The notes: generated from the letters alone by a model not told the origin. 64,000 nucleotides of DNA from Berghia stephanieae (GCA_034508935.3 CM067443.1:101956403-102020402), one strand, 5' to 3'. Shown: positions 1 through 13,710, counted from the stretch's first letter. Made by a program: numbers and translations.

Positions 1-14
1 CACTTGTCTCGATT

Positions 15-263
15 AAAATATGTGACCCATCGTCTCAAAACGGTATTATGTCGGAACGAACCAGATGCTTAAAAGCCGAATTTAATGATAAAACTGGTCA
101 AAAATATAAATTGTTGGCATTCGCATCCTAAAACATGGTATCCATTCTCCTCAATAAAACATACAAACTCAACACAAGTCTGATATTTCTGGCTATAAAT
201 TCAATTTTCAACATCTTAACCAACCCGACTTAATACCGTTTGAGGCGAAGGGTCACATATTAT
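15..263. mobile_element. MITE-A, foldback element
   Basis: Inverted repeats of about 40 bp face each other at 15-54 and 224-263; both arms read TATGTGACCC, then CTCAAA(A)CGGTATTA, then GTCGG. The roughly 170-bp centre is AT-rich and non-coding. This is the structure of a small non-autonomous DNA transposon. A diverged partial arm recurs at about 17,236-17,290. Confidence 0.7.
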
Positions 264-628
264 GTCCCCTTTGAAGTAGATCGGAGAATCATTTCTATTT
301 CAATGGTCGTAAGTAACTCTTCAACAACAGACTAAAATTATGTCTTCAATGTTATCGCCTCAAATATTTTAATCCGGGCAGGTTGAACTAAAAATAGAAA
401 CGAGTATGTGACGTCATTTCCAAAGCACGAATCGTGTTTGGAGATTAAAGGGTTTAAATTCCACACGCTATCGGGTCACGGGGGTCACGGAGGTCACGGG
501 GTCTATTTGTAACTTCCTATCTCCCGGACTCCAAGTGGCGTCAACTCGTAAAACACTTTTCCTTTTTTCTTTCCGTTTTAGCCAGGAATATTTTGCTTTA
601 GATATTGATTAATCAAGATAGCCTTGTC
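264..628. other. no gene recognised
   Basis: Unique-looking sequence. The only structure seen is a short imperfect triplication of GGTCACGG at about 474-502. Confidence 0.5.
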
Positions 629-930
629 TGAATTGGTGGTCGAGTGGTATGAAACTCGCCTTTGAACGGGTTCGTCTCTGGTTTGAGTGCCGCTTTGTGT
701 GACACAAAGTTGAGCCCTTAAATTTAAAATTAAACTGAGCTGTTGTATAGCGTATTATCCACTAAATGTGCTCAAAGCGCTTCACAAGGGGTCCTTGACC
801 AATGGCAACAAGCAACATGTAGAACGAGACATGACGCCAGTTAGGCGAGATTATATATTTTTTCCGGACGTATACAACGCTGTTAACGGCCAGGTACTCA
901 TTTTACACCCTGAGTTTGGTGAAAGAATGG
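629..930. mobile_element. SINE1 fragments, head (+) then tail half (-)
   Basis: At 634-715 there is a plus-strand tRNA-like head (A box near GGTCGAGTGG, B-box-like GGTTTGAG). At 737-930 the minus-strand body and tail of the same family follow, including the CTCAAAGCGCTT tail motif. The second piece ends at a GA microsatellite. Two diverged insertions are more likely than one rearranged copy. Confidence 0.6.
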
Positions 931-932
931 GG

Positions 933-934
<2 letters not shown>

Positions 935-1016
<82 letters not shown>
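935..1016. repeat. (GA)n microsatellite
   Basis: About 41 uninterrupted GA units at the end of a SINE1 fragment. Confidence 0.95.
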
Positions 1017-1019
<3 letters not shown>

Positions 1020-1244
1020 TGTAGCTTGTCGTTATTTGGAGTTTTTTGTTTTGTTTTGTTGTTGTTTTGTTTGTTTGTTTTTTGGTTAAAATAGAGATAT
1101 GGCGTTTTGTTTGTGGAAGACCGTTAAGGTTTCGATAGATCCCACTCAATAGGTTGTAGTTGTGTGGATGTCGTCAACGCCCGTATCGGATACGATTAAG
1201 TGTAGATTTACGGACATTGAATTCATACCAAAATGTTTCCGAGT

Positions 1245-1285
1245 CCCTAACCCCAACCCTAACCCCAACCCTAACCCTCACCCTT
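1245..1285. repeat. interstitial telomere-like repeat
   Basis: About 40 bp of CCCTAA units alternating with CCCCAA variants. It matches the metazoan TTAGGG telomere repeat in reverse orientation. Too short to be a chromosome end. Confidence 0.7.
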
Positions 1286-1462
1286 TTCCTGGTATTCCTC
1301 CACCCACACAACCAACCAGGATCCTTCTGGTCACGTGATATTTCCGAGTGGGCCTTGAAGATGATGACGTCGAAAGATTGTCCGAATATTTATATTAGTG
1401 ATAACAAGCTGTTAGAAGTTGTGGAATGTCAGAAGTAAGAAACAAACATGAATAGAACAGTG

Positions 1463-1464
1463 GC

Positions 1465-1503
<39 letters not shown>
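1463..1503. repeat. (ACA)n microsatellite
   Basis: About 13 CAA units abutting the left arm of MITE-E. Confidence 0.9.
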
Positions 1504-1692
1504 AAAATACCAAGCATGGAACGGTTCGGGGTTCAAAGCCCTTCTTCGGCCAACTAAAAAGAACAATGAAAGCATAAAGATATTTATTACTCGTTCAGTT
1601 TTGTATTTATGTATTCATTGTTCTTTTTTGATGGCTGAAGAAGGGTTTTGACCCGAAACGTTCCGTGTTTGGTATTTTGTTCTTTTTTAAAA
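1503..1692. mobile_element. MITE-E, copy 1
   Basis: Imperfect inverted repeats of about 50 bp (1,505-1,553 and 1,630-1,680). The right arm carries GGCTGAAGAAGGG, a short loop, CCCGAAACG, then GTTCCGTGTTTGGTATTTTG. Other copies lie at 17,322-17,572, 39,403-39,705 and (half) 45,530-45,612. Non-coding. Confidence 0.65.
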
Positions 1693-2090
1693 ATATTTTT
1701 GAAGCTCTTGTCTTCATTTTTGTTCATTTCGAATGTATATGTGGCTTTTCGTCTCCAATCGGTACAATGCCGTATTAACATACAAGCTGGATATTGAATT
1801 CAAAGTCAAATATATGAATCTGGGATTATTTTAGGTTTTATTTTACGACCGAACACAAAATTATGGGCTGGATTTAACGTTGATTTAACGTAGTTGTAAT
1901 GGACACATGTTTGTCTGAGATTTGCTTTTTTTTTTTTCATCACAATAATTAATGAGCCCTTAACGATTTGGGTAGTCAGACCTGGAGATATGTACGCGTT
2001 GGTTTTACAAAAGACGAAAGATGAAGTTGATTAAAGTGACAAAAACTAAAAACTGGCGTTTTAGTTATTTTACGATATATTTTTCTTTAG
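1693..2090. other. no gene; short shared repeat near 1,880-2,000
   Basis: The stretch around 1,880-2,000 (GTTGTAATGG, then AATGAGCCC and a TT-GGGT-TCAGA block) is loosely repeated at 28,650-28,740, so it is probably an old interspersed repeat. Nothing else recognised. Confidence 0.4.
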
Positions 2091-2091
2091 A

Positions 2092-2398
2092 TTGAGCTTT
2101 TATATAGAGCAATATTCACTAAACGTGCTTTAAGCGCTTTACAAGGGGTCCCTGACCAACAGCAACACTTAACATAATATAGGACGGGACATGACGTTTG
2201 TTAAGCGATATCATATTTTTTTTTTCGGACTGAGACAACGCTGTTAACGGCCAGGTACTCATTTTATACCTGAGTACGGTGAGAGAATGTGAGTAAAGAG
2301 ACTTTTTCCAAGGACTCAACTATGCGCCGAGCTAGGCTCGAACCCAGGACCGTCCGATCCGAAATCGAGTGTCATACCACAAAACCGCTTAACCGCTT
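2092..2398 (-). mobile_element. SINE1, near full length
   Basis: Read on the minus strand: tRNA-like head at the right end, body with TCTCACCGTACTCAGGT, and tail GTAAAGCGCTTAAAGC followed by a TATATAAAAGCTC end on the left. About 300 bp. Confidence 0.8.
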
Positions 2399-2605
2399 CT
2401 AGTTCGTCTCGACCTTATACTGATAGGAGACGATATGTCACGTGATATCATCTTCATGGAAGTTACTGGTGACTGGGGTAGACAGTCTGTTTTGGCCAAT
2501 GTTTCAAAGAAAAAATTAAATTGATCAGAAATGAATTAGAAAATATCCTTTAGATACAAATTGTGAAGTGTTTTCGAGTGACGGTCTCTCAAAGGTTGCT
2601 GAAGT

Positions 2606-2912
2606 CATCATCATCATCATTGCCTTTTTCACCCTGGGTCAGGGTATAGGCCACAGACAAACAGTTTCCATCCTTCTCTATCATCATCATCATCATTGCC
2701 TTTTTCACCCTGGGTCAAGGTATAGGCCACAAACAGTTTCCATCCTTCTCTATCCCGAGCCAACTTTTTTTTATCTCATTCCATGTCTTATCACTTCTCT
2801 GTATATCAGCTTCTTTAATTCTTCTCCATGTTCCTCGTGGCCTTCCCCTTAATCTTCTGCCTTGAGGGTTCCAGTCCAATACTTTCTTTGTCATAGTTGT
2901 GTCATTCTTTCT
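2606..2912 (-). mobile_element. RTE-like LINE 3' ends, two nested or tandem pieces
   Basis: Minus-strand translation gives the basic C-terminal block of an RTE-type reverse transcriptase: LRKNDTTMTKKVLDWNPQ, then RGRPRGTWRRI, then KTWNE. The 3' end reads CCCAGGGTGAAAAAGGCA followed by (ATG)n. The terminal ~65 bp occur twice (2,608-2,672 and 2,679-2,750), each with its own short (CAT)n. Other copies: 28,452-28,637 (-) and 36,925-37,216 (+). Confidence 0.7.
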
Positions 2913-2929
2913 AAGCGAAGTCGGCGAAA

Positions 2930-3000
2930 GTAATTTAAATGTTGCAATGTACAGCACCAAGAGGATTCCGTGCGCTATATAAGAGTCTATTATTATTGTT
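2930..3000 (+). mobile_element. L2-type LINE/SINE tail fragment
   Basis: The motif GTGCGCTATATAAGA followed by CTATTATTATTG matches the tail style of SINE1 and of the LINE at 22,785-23,680. Only the tail is present. Confidence 0.45.
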
Positions 3001-3085
3001 TTTCAAATTCCCTATTATTATTATGTAGAGTGTAAATGTTCTGTGATACCAGAGATAGATAATTATAGGAAAAGGGGAGGGGTGG

Positions 3086-3087
<2 letters not shown>

Positions 3088-3145
<58 letters not shown>

Positions 3146-3188
3146 AAACAGAGAGAGAAGGAGAGATAGAGGAAGAGAGAGAGAGAGA

Positions 3189-3274
<86 letters not shown>

Positions 3275-3292
3275 GGAAGAGAGAGAGAGGTG
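3088..3292. repeat. (GA)n microsatellite, interrupted
   Basis: About 200 bp of GA with short AGA, ACA and GGA interruptions. Confidence 0.95.
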
Positions 3293-3344
3293 ATTATGTT
3301 TGAGCAAGTGAGGAAGAGTGCAATCATTACCTCCAACACCATTA

Positions 3345-3535
3345 CCATCACCATCCCCTTCTTCTCCACCCGCCCCCGCCCTCCTCCTTCCTCTTCAACT
3401 CACCCCCCCCCCCCCCCCCACCGGACCTCCTCCTTCCTCTTCTTCTCCCCCTTCTCCCCCCCCCCACCTCCTACCTCTTCATCGCAACCCCCCCGGACCT
3501 CCTCCTGCTCCTCCTCCGCCTTCTCCTTTTCCAGG
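3345..3535. repeat. C/T-rich low-complexity tract
   Basis: Pyrimidine-rich run with several C homopolymers of 8 or more. Non-coding. Confidence 0.8.
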
Positions 3536-3685
3536 TTTATTTTTGTTTTAATTGAATTGACCGATAGATATAGTCAATAAAAATTATTGGATCAGAATGA
3601 AAACAGTGAGTTTTGTCATCGTGGTGTTGTATACAATAGTATTGTGTCTCGTCCTGAAACACTAATGGTGAAATACTACGTCTTC

Positions 3686-4985
<1,300 letters not shown>

Positions 4986-5037
4986 ATCATCCCATCATAT
5001 AATCCAGCTGAGACCTGATGATTACACGCGGCTGTGC

Positions 5038-5195
5038 ACGTGGCTATGTGGTCTAGTGGTATGAAACTCGCTCTCGAATCGGAAGGTCCTGAGTTTGAGC
5101 CTCGCTCATCGCATAATTGAGTCTTTGGAGAAGGCTCTTTACTCACAATTTTTTTCGGACAAAGACAACATTGTTAACGCTGTTAATCTATGCTT
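5038..5195 (+). mobile_element. SINE1, head half
   Basis: tRNA-like head with A box TGGTCTAGTGG at about 5,049 and a degenerate B box, then the body up to a GACAAAGACAACA block; tail missing. Confidence 0.75.
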
Positions 5196-5324
5196 TTTTT
5201 GTAATCGTCAATATCAATATGGGTAGACGATATTCCACCATTGTTACAATGTATTTTTTCTAACGATAATATTTGTTTTAGTTTTGTCACTATTCAATTT
5301 TAGTCTGTCCGTTCTCATCCAGTC

Positions 5325-5550
5325 TATAGGGAATGAGATTAGCGGAAGAGTAGTCTGTGACGTCACCGGCGGAAAAGTTATTAGAGAGAGAACGTCATGT
5401 TGGTTGTGCGCATGGAAGCGAGGACGAGAGACGCATGCGCACAACCAACATGACGTTCTCTCTCTAATAACTTTTCCGCCGGTGACGTCACAGACTATGA
5501 GTGACGTCCAATCAAGGGACGCTACTCTTCCGCTAATCTCATTCCCTATA
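5325..5550. mobile_element. MITE-C, 226-bp foldback with CRE motifs
   Basis: Nearly perfect palindrome from TATAGGGAATGAG to its complement CTCATTCCCTATA. The arms carry CGCTAATCTC, two GTGACGTCA sites, AACTTTTCCGCC and CAACCAACATGACGTTC; the loop is about 15 bp near 5,415-5,430. TATA at both ends is compatible with TA target duplication as in Tc1/mariner-derived MITEs. Relatives at 25,470, 27,501 and 39,719. Confidence 0.85.
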
Positions 5551-6796
5551 AGGGCAATTAAGCACGCCTCCAACTTTCAAATGACTTGGTGCGCATCACA
5601 CGAGTCGATAACAAATTAAAGTTGCGTACAATTAGCGTTCAATGAGATCCAGGGGAAAAAATAGGAGCTAATTGGATTCAGTAGTCTGATGTCACGCCGC
5701 CCGGCAACGGCGGCCATCTTGGTTCTAAACAAAGAAAATCATTACTTTTTATTCTTCATGCTGGCTAGAACTTTCCACATCTCTTGTGATCAGAATGAAT
5801 AAAAGTCAAAACATAATAAAATTTATGTTTTTATTCCCTCTGGATACGCTTTTACGCTCGCCGGGGAAATATTTCATACGGGCGTCCGCCATTGTTCCGA
5901 TAGTTTAGAGCCAGTGTTACTAAGTTTCCATGCGTCATTAGGAAGGAAGTGAAGTTACGACTGTTGAAGAGTATTACAACATCCAGAGATGTACAGTGTA
6001 CAGTGTGAATATTGGAGGACTTTAGACCGATCCTTGTGGAACACCGAAAGACAAAGAATCTGTATCACAGGCATGCTTGTGGGTTATTCTAACAGACTCC
6101 TAACCACCCCCTACCCATTTCCTACCACTACCATTCAAATAAGAATGAAACCTATTTAAAACGACTTTTGTATGCATTTTATTGATGAAACGATAGTTTT
6201 TACGTAAAACTAAAAATGCACAATATTGAAATATTTCTGATCGTGTTTCATTTATTAATTTAATTAGGTGACTGGTCCATTCCGGAATGGAAACCAAATT
6301 GATGCCGAAATTTCCAGTATCTTGGAGGTGAAAAAACAAACATAACATAATATTGTTTCCTATCTTTAAAAAAAATTAATTAATTGGCCCATAGGTCGTA
6401 GTAAACTTTTGTGAAACCTGAGACTCTTTGGAGTGAAATTTGAGTATATTCAATTATCCCTTTGCAGATGGTGTTGTTTTGTTTTGATGAAATCGGCAGT
6501 CTTGTAGATTGAATATCGAGGCATCGATGACGTTAAAAGAAACTCAACGATCGACAAACGACGAGGAAGAAAACCAGGATATGTCTTCAGAAGTGGCCTC
6601 ACTGCAACGTGGACAGAATGGAATGGGGGGGGGGGGGTGAATCTCGATTGCAGCCAGGATGCTATTGTGCTGTTTTGAAAAAAAAAGAACCAGAGCGTGT
6701 TGGAGCTTATACCGGTCTCTATAGCGTTATACAGTAATATTTGCTTAATTCCTTATGGATAGGACGACAATCAATCTCAAAGTAATTTGCATCGGA
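5551..6796. other. unassigned unique sequence with a promoter-like patch
   Basis: About 1.2 kb with no recognised repeat or exon. A GC-rich patch at 5,690-5,725 includes CGGCGGCCATCTTGG, a good match to the YY1 site found in many housekeeping promoters. No first exon beginning here could be supported. Confidence 0.4.
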
Positions 6797-9700
6797 TCTA
6801 GAACCGTAGCCATCGTTAACTTATAGCCTGACACTAGAATCGTAGCCATTGTTAACTTATAGTCTGTCACTAGAACCGGTGCCATCGTTAACTTATAGTC
6901 TGTCACTAGAACCGTAGCCATCGTTAACTTATAGTCTGTCACTAGAACCGTAGCCATCGTTAACTTATAGCCTGTCACTAGAACCGGTGCCATCGTTAAC
7001 TTATAGCCTGACACTAGAATCGTAGTCATCGTTAACTTATAGTCTGTCACTAGAACCGTAGCCATCGTTAACTTATAGCCTGACAATAGAACCGTAGTCA
7101 TCGTTAACTTATAGTCTGTCACTAGAACCGTAGCCATCGTTAACTTATAGTCTGTCACTAGAACCATAGCCATCGTTAACTTATAGTCTGTCACTAGAAC
7201 CGTAGCCATCGTTAACTTATAGTCTGTCACTAGAACGGGTGCCATCGTTAACTTATAGCCTGACACTAGAACCGTAGTCATCGTTAACTTATTCTGTCAC
7301 TAGAACCGTAGCCATCGTTAACTTATAGCCTGACACTAGAACCGTAGTCATCGTTAACTTATAGTCTGTCACTAGAACCGTAGCCATCGTTAACTTATAG
7401 CCTTGCACTAGAACCGTAGTCATCGTTAACTTATAGTCTGTCACTAGAACCGTAGCCATCGTTAACTTATAGCCTGGCACTAGAACCGTAGTCATCGTTA
7501 TCTTATAGTCTGTCACTAGAACCGCCGCCATCGTTAACTCACAGCCTGGCACTAGAACCGTAGCCATCGTTAACTTATAGCCTGACACTAGAACCGTAGC
7601 CATCGTTAACTTATAGCCTGACACTAGAACCGTAGCCATCGTTAACTTATAGCCTGACACTAGAATCGTAGCCATCGTTAACTTATAGCCTGACACTAGA
7701 ATCGTAGCCATCGTTAACTTATAGCCTGACACTAGAACAGTAGCCATCGTTAACTTATAGCCTGGCACTAGAACAGTAGCCATCGTTAACTCATAGCCTG
7801 ACACTAGAACCGTAGCCATCGTTAACTTATAGCCTGACACTAGAATCGTAGCCATCGTTAACTTATAGCCTGACACTAGAACAGTAGCCATCGTTAACTT
7901 ATAGCCTGGCACTAGAACAGAAGCCATCGTTAACTTATAGCCTGACACTAGAACCGTAGCCATCGTTAACTTATAGCCTGACAATAGAACCGTAGCCATC
8001 GTTAACTTATAGCCTGACACTGGAACCGTAGCCATCGTTAACGTATAGCCTGGCACTAGAACCGTAGCCATCGTTAACTTATAGCCTGGCACTAGAACCG
8101 TAGCCATCGTTAACTTATAGCCTGACACTAGAACCGTAGCCATCGTTAACTTATAGCCTGACACTAGAACCGTAGCCATCGTTAACTCATAGCCTGACAC
8201 TAAACGTAGCCATCGTTAACTTATAGCCTGACACTAGAACCGTAGCCATCGTTTACTTATAGCCTGACACTAGAACCGTAGCCATCGTTAACTTATAGCC
8301 TGGCACTAGAACCGTAGCCATCGTTAACGTATAGCCTGGCACTAGAACCGTAGCCATCGTTAATTATAGCCTGACACTAGAACCGTAGCCATCGTTAACT
8401 ATAGCCTGACACTACAACCGTAGCCATCGTTAACTCATAGCCTGACACTAGAACCGTAGCCATCGTTAACTATAGCCTGACACTAGAACCGTAGCCATCG
8501 TTAACTTATAGCCTGACACTAGAACCGTAGCCATGGTTAACTTATAGCCTGACACTAGAACCGTAGCCATCGTTATTATAGCCTGACACTAGAACCGTAG
8601 CCATCGTTAACTCATAGCCTGACACTAGAACCGTAGCCATCTTAACTCATTGCCTGACACTAGAACCGTAGCCATCGTTAACTATAGCCTGTCACTAGAA
8701 CCGTAGCCATCGTTAACTTATAGCCTGACACTAGAACCGTAGCCACGTTTACGTATAGCCTGACACTAGAACCGTAGCCATCGTAAACTGTATAGCCTGA
8801 CACTAAGAACCATAGTCCATCGTTAACTCATAGCCTGACACTAGAACCGTAGCCATCGTTAATGTATAGCCTGACACTAGAACCGTAGCCTCGTATATAT
8901 AGCCTGACACTAGAACCTGTAGCCATCGTTAATTTATAGCCTTGACACTAGAACGTAGCCATCGTTAATTCATAGCCTGACACTAGAACTGTAGCCATCG
9001 TTAATTATAGCCTGACACTAGAACTGTAGCCATCGTTATTCTATAGCCTGACACTAGAACTGTAGCCATCGTTAATTTATAGCCTGACACTAGAACTGTA
9101 GCATCGTTAACTTATAGCCTGACACTAGAACTGTAGCCATCGTTAATTTATAGCCTGCACTAGAACTGTAGTCCATCGTTAACTTATAGCCTGACACTAG
9201 GACTGTAGCCATCGTTAACTTATAGCCTGACACTAGAACCGTAGCCATCGTTAATTTATAGCCTGACACTAGAACCGTAGCCATCGTTAACTTATAGCCT
9301 GACACTAGAACCGTTAGCCATCGTCAACTTATAGCCTGACACTACAACGTAGCCATCGTTAACTTATAGCCTGACACTAGAACTGTAGCCATCGTTAACT
9401 TATAGCCTGACACTAGAACCGTAGCCATCGTTGACTATAGCCTGACACTAGAACCGTAGCCATCGTTAACGTATAGCCTGACACTAGAACCGTAGCCATC
9501 GTTAACTATACCTTGACACTAGAACCGTAGCCATCGTTAACTCATAGCCTGACATTAGAACCGTAGCCATCATTAACTTATAGCCTGACAATAGAACCGT
9601 AGCCATCGTCAACTTATAGCCTGACACTAGAACCATAGTCATCGTTAACTTATAGCCTGACACTAAAACCGTAGCCATCGTTAACGTCATAGCCTGACAC

Positions 9701-12700
9701 TAGAACCGTAGCCATCGTTATTAAGCTCGATATGACTTGACACTATAGCTGACACTAGAACGTAGCCATCGTTAACTCATAGCCTGACACTAGAACCGTA
9801 GCCATCGTTAACTCATAACCTGACACTAGAACCGTAGCCATCGTTAACTCATACTGACACTAGAACCGTAGCCATCGTTAACTCATAGCCTGACACTAGA
9901 ACCGTATCCATCGTTAACTTATAGCCTGAACACTAGAACCGTAGCCACGTTAACTCATAGCCTGACACTAGAACCGTAGCCATCGTTAACTCATAGCCTG
10001 ACATAGAACCGTAGCCATCGTTAACGTATAGCCTGACACTAGAACCTTAGCCATCGTTAACGCATAGCCTGACACTAGAACCGTAGCCATCGTTAACGTA
10101 TAGCCTGACACTAGAACCGTAGCCATCGTTAACTCATAGCCTGACACTAGAACCGTAGCCATCGTTAACGTATAGCCTGACAATAGAACCGTAGCCATCG
10201 TTCAACTCATACCTGACACTAGAACTGTAGCCATCGTTAACTCATAGCCTGACACTAGAACCGTAGCCATCGTAAACTCATAGCCTGACACTAGAACCGT
10301 AGCCATCGTTAACTCATAGCCTGACACTAGAACCGTAGCCATCGTTAACTCATAGCCTGACACTAGAACCGTAGCCATCGTTAACATCATAGCCTGACAC
10401 TAGAACGTAGCCATCGTTAACTCATAGCCTGACACTAGAACCGTAGCCATCGTTGACTCATAGCCTGACACTAGAACCGTAGCCATCGTTAATTTATAGA
10501 CAGAAACTAGAACCGTAGCCATCGTCTAACTCATTCCTTAACACTAGAACAGTAGCCATCCTTAACTCATAGCCTGACACTAGAACCGTAGCCATCGTTA
10601 ACTCATAGCCTGTCACTAGAACCGTAGCCATCGTTAACTTATAGCCTGACACTAGAACCGTAGCCATGGTTTACGTATAGCCTGACACTAGAACCGTAGC
10701 CATTGTCAACTTATAGCCTGACACTAGAACCATAGTCATCGTTAACTCATAGCCTGACACTAGAACCGTAGCCATCGTTAATGTATAGCCTGACATTAGA
10801 ACTGTAGCGATCCTTAACTTATAGCCTGACACTAGAACTGTAGCCATCGTTAATTTATAGCCTGTCACTAGAACTGTAGTCATCGTTAACTTATAGCCTG
10901 ACACTAGGGCTGTAGCCATCGTTAACTTATAGCCTGACACTAGAACTGTAGCCATCATTAACTTATAGCTGACACTAGAACCGTAGCCATCGTTAATTTA
11001 TAGCCTGACACTAGAACCGTAGCCATCGTTAACTTATAGCCTGACAATAGAACCGTAGCCATCGTCAACTTATAGCCTGACACTACAACAGTAGCCATCG
11101 TTAACTTATAGCCTGACACTAGAACTGTAGCCATCGTTAACTCATAGCCTGACACTAGAACCGTAGCCATCGTTGACTCATAGCCTGACACTAGAACCGT
11201 AGCCATCGTTAACGTATAGCCTGACACTAGAACCGTAGCCATCGTTAACTCATTCCTTGACACTAGAACCGTAGCCATCGTTAACTCATAGCCTGACATT
11301 AGAACCGTAGCCATCGTTAACTTATAGCCTGGCAATAGAACCGTAGCCATCGTCAACTTATAGCTGACACTAGAACCATAGTCATCGTTAACTTATAGCC
11401 TGACACTAAAATCGTAGCCATCGTTAACGTATAGCCTGACACTAGAACCGTAGCTATCGTTAACTCATTCCTTGACACTAGAACCGTAGCCATCGTTAAC
11501 TCATAGCCTGACACTAGAACCGTAGCCATCGTTAACTCATAACCTGACACTAGAACCGTAGCCATCGTTAACTCATACCTTGACACTAGAACCGTAGCCA
11601 TCGTTAACTCATAGCTTGACACTAGAACCGTAGCCACCGTTAACTCATAGCCTGACACTAGAACCGTAGCCATCGTTAACTCATAGCCTGACATTAGAAC
11701 CGTAGCCATCGTTAACGTATAGCCTGACACTAGAACATTAGCCATCGTTAACTCATAGCCTGACACTAGAACCGTAGCCATCGTTAACTCATAGCCTGAC
11801 ACTAAGACCGTAGCCATCGTTAACGTATAGCCTGACACTAGAACCGTAGCCATCGTTAACTCATAGCCTGACACTAGAACCGTAGCCATCGTTAACTCAT
11901 AGCCTGACACTAGAACCGTAGCCATCGTTAACGTATAGCCTGACAATAGAACCGTAGCCATCGTTAACTCATAACCTGACACTAGAACTGTAGCCATCGT
12001 TAACTTATAGCCTGACACTAGAACCGTAGCCATGGTTAACTCATAGCCTGACACTAGAACCGAAGCCATCGTTAACTCATAGCCTGACACTAGAACCTTA
12101 GCCATCGTAAAGTCATAGCCTGACACTAGAACCGTAGCCATCGTTAACTCATAGCCTGACACTAGAACCGTAGCCATCGTTAACTCATAGCCTGACACTA
12201 GAACCGTAGCCATCGTTAACTCATAACCTGAACTAGAACCGTAGCCATCGTTAACTCATAGCCTGACACTAGAACCGTAGCCATCGTTAACTCATAGCCT
12301 GACACTAGAACCGTAGCCATCGTTAACTCATAGCCTGACACTAGTACCGTAGCCATCGTTAACTCATAGCCTGACACTAGAACCGTAGCCATCGTTAACT
12401 CATAGCCTGACACTAGAACCGTAGCCATCGTTAACTCATAGCCTGACACTAGAACCGTAGCCATCGTTAACTCATATCCTGACACTAGAACCGTAGCCAT
12501 CGTTAACCTATAGCCTGACACTAGAACCGTAGCCATCGTTAACTTATAGCCTGGCACTAGAACAGTAGCCATCGTTAACTTATAGCCTGTCACTAGAACC
12601 GTAGCCATTGTCAACTTATAGCCTGTCACTAGAACCGTAGCCATCGTTAACTTATAGCCTGGCACTAGAACCGTAGCCATCGTTAACTTATAGCCTTACA

Positions 12701-12829
12701 CTAGAACCGTAGCCATTGTCAACTTATAGCCTGACACTAGAACAGTAGCCATCGTTAACTTATAGCCTGTCACTAGAACCGTAGCCATTGTCAACTTATA
12801 GCCTGTCACTAGAACCGTAGCCATCGTAA
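6797..12829. repeat. 36-bp satellite, about 168 units
   Basis: Head-to-tail units built from CGTAGCCATCGTTAAC and TTATAGCCTGACACTAGAAC. The 36-bp period is a multiple of three, so the minus strand shows long frames of a 12-residue repeat (LVSGYKLTMAT type) that break wherever a unit gains or loses a base. The left edge (to about 7,550) alternates two unit types (CCTGACAC and TCTGTCAC; GTAGCC and GTAGTC). Much of 8,200-10,200 carries frequent 1-2 bp indels, and the right part is regular again. No start context or signal peptide supports a protein. Its unit resembles one half of MITE-F. Confidence 0.95.
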
Positions 12830-13212
12830 TAGATAGTTCGAAGTTGACGTCACTCAGGTCTTTGTTATTGTCTTTTTCCATCCGTGTTTATGAGTAAGTC
12901 TCACTAAACTGGATTAACCTGCCTATAGATAGTACGCGCTTGGCTAAGAAACGCATAACATTGCCATCCGGAAGTATAACGTACCAACACACAAAACTGT
13001 GTGTATCCATGAACGTTTATAGTCGGGTTAATACAGTTCAGTGAGCATTACTCATAAACGCGGATGACAAAAACAATAAAAAAGACCTGAGTGACGTTAT
13101 CTTCGAACTATCTATAAACGTTCATGGTAACACACAGTTTTGTGAGTTGGTCCGTTATACTTCCGGATGGCAATGTTATGAGCTTCTTAGCCAAGAGCAT
13201 ACACTCTATAAA
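12829..13212. mobile_element. MITE-B inserted into MITE-B
   Basis: A complete copy (about 12,920-13,117, ends TATAGATAGT and ACTATCTATA) sits in the centre of another copy whose halves are 12,829-12,920 and 13,117-13,212. The insertion point is the internal CTATAAACG of the older copy. Family hallmarks: GATGACGTCACTCAGG near one end and TGCGCTTGGCTAAGAAGC at the other. Confidence 0.75.
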
Positions 13213-13710
13213 CGTTTCAGGTTACATATTGTTCTATGTTTTGGTACGTTCAAATATCCAGATGGCAAATGTTATGAGTTGTTTTTTAAAAAAAATAAAT
13301 GCAATGCATCAATAAACGTTCAAGTTTACTGTGTGTGTTTGTACGTCATTTGTGGCTCGCGGGTGTTGTGAGTAATTTACCTAAACACATAGAATTGATA
13401 AGTTAAAATAAAGGCTATGATCTGAATCTCTGAGCTAATCAAATTAATTAAATTGACATTTTTGACCAATCAAAACATGGAATTTTTGACACATCTTCAC
13501 ACGTGCTCGGACAAACATGGTTGTTTATAAACAATGACGTGAATTTTGTGTGTTTGTGCGAGTCATCCGGGAGGCAGAACAAGTGATTATTTTATCCAAA
13601 CGCATGGCATTCATTACTTGGCCAAACTCGTGAAACCCGATCCTCATTTCAGCCATAATTGATAATCTCATCAGCCTTTTCTGTCGTAATCGGAAAATTA
13701 ACATTTTAAT
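13213..13710. other. no feature recognised
   Basis: AT-rich unique sequence; no exon or repeat match within the window. Confidence 0.4.

Noticed and set aside
6745-12881. Minus-strand frames of up to 303 residues made of a 12-residue repeat
   Set aside because: They follow from a 36-bp satellite whose period is a multiple of three; they break at every odd-sized indel and have no initiator context, signal peptide or splice support.
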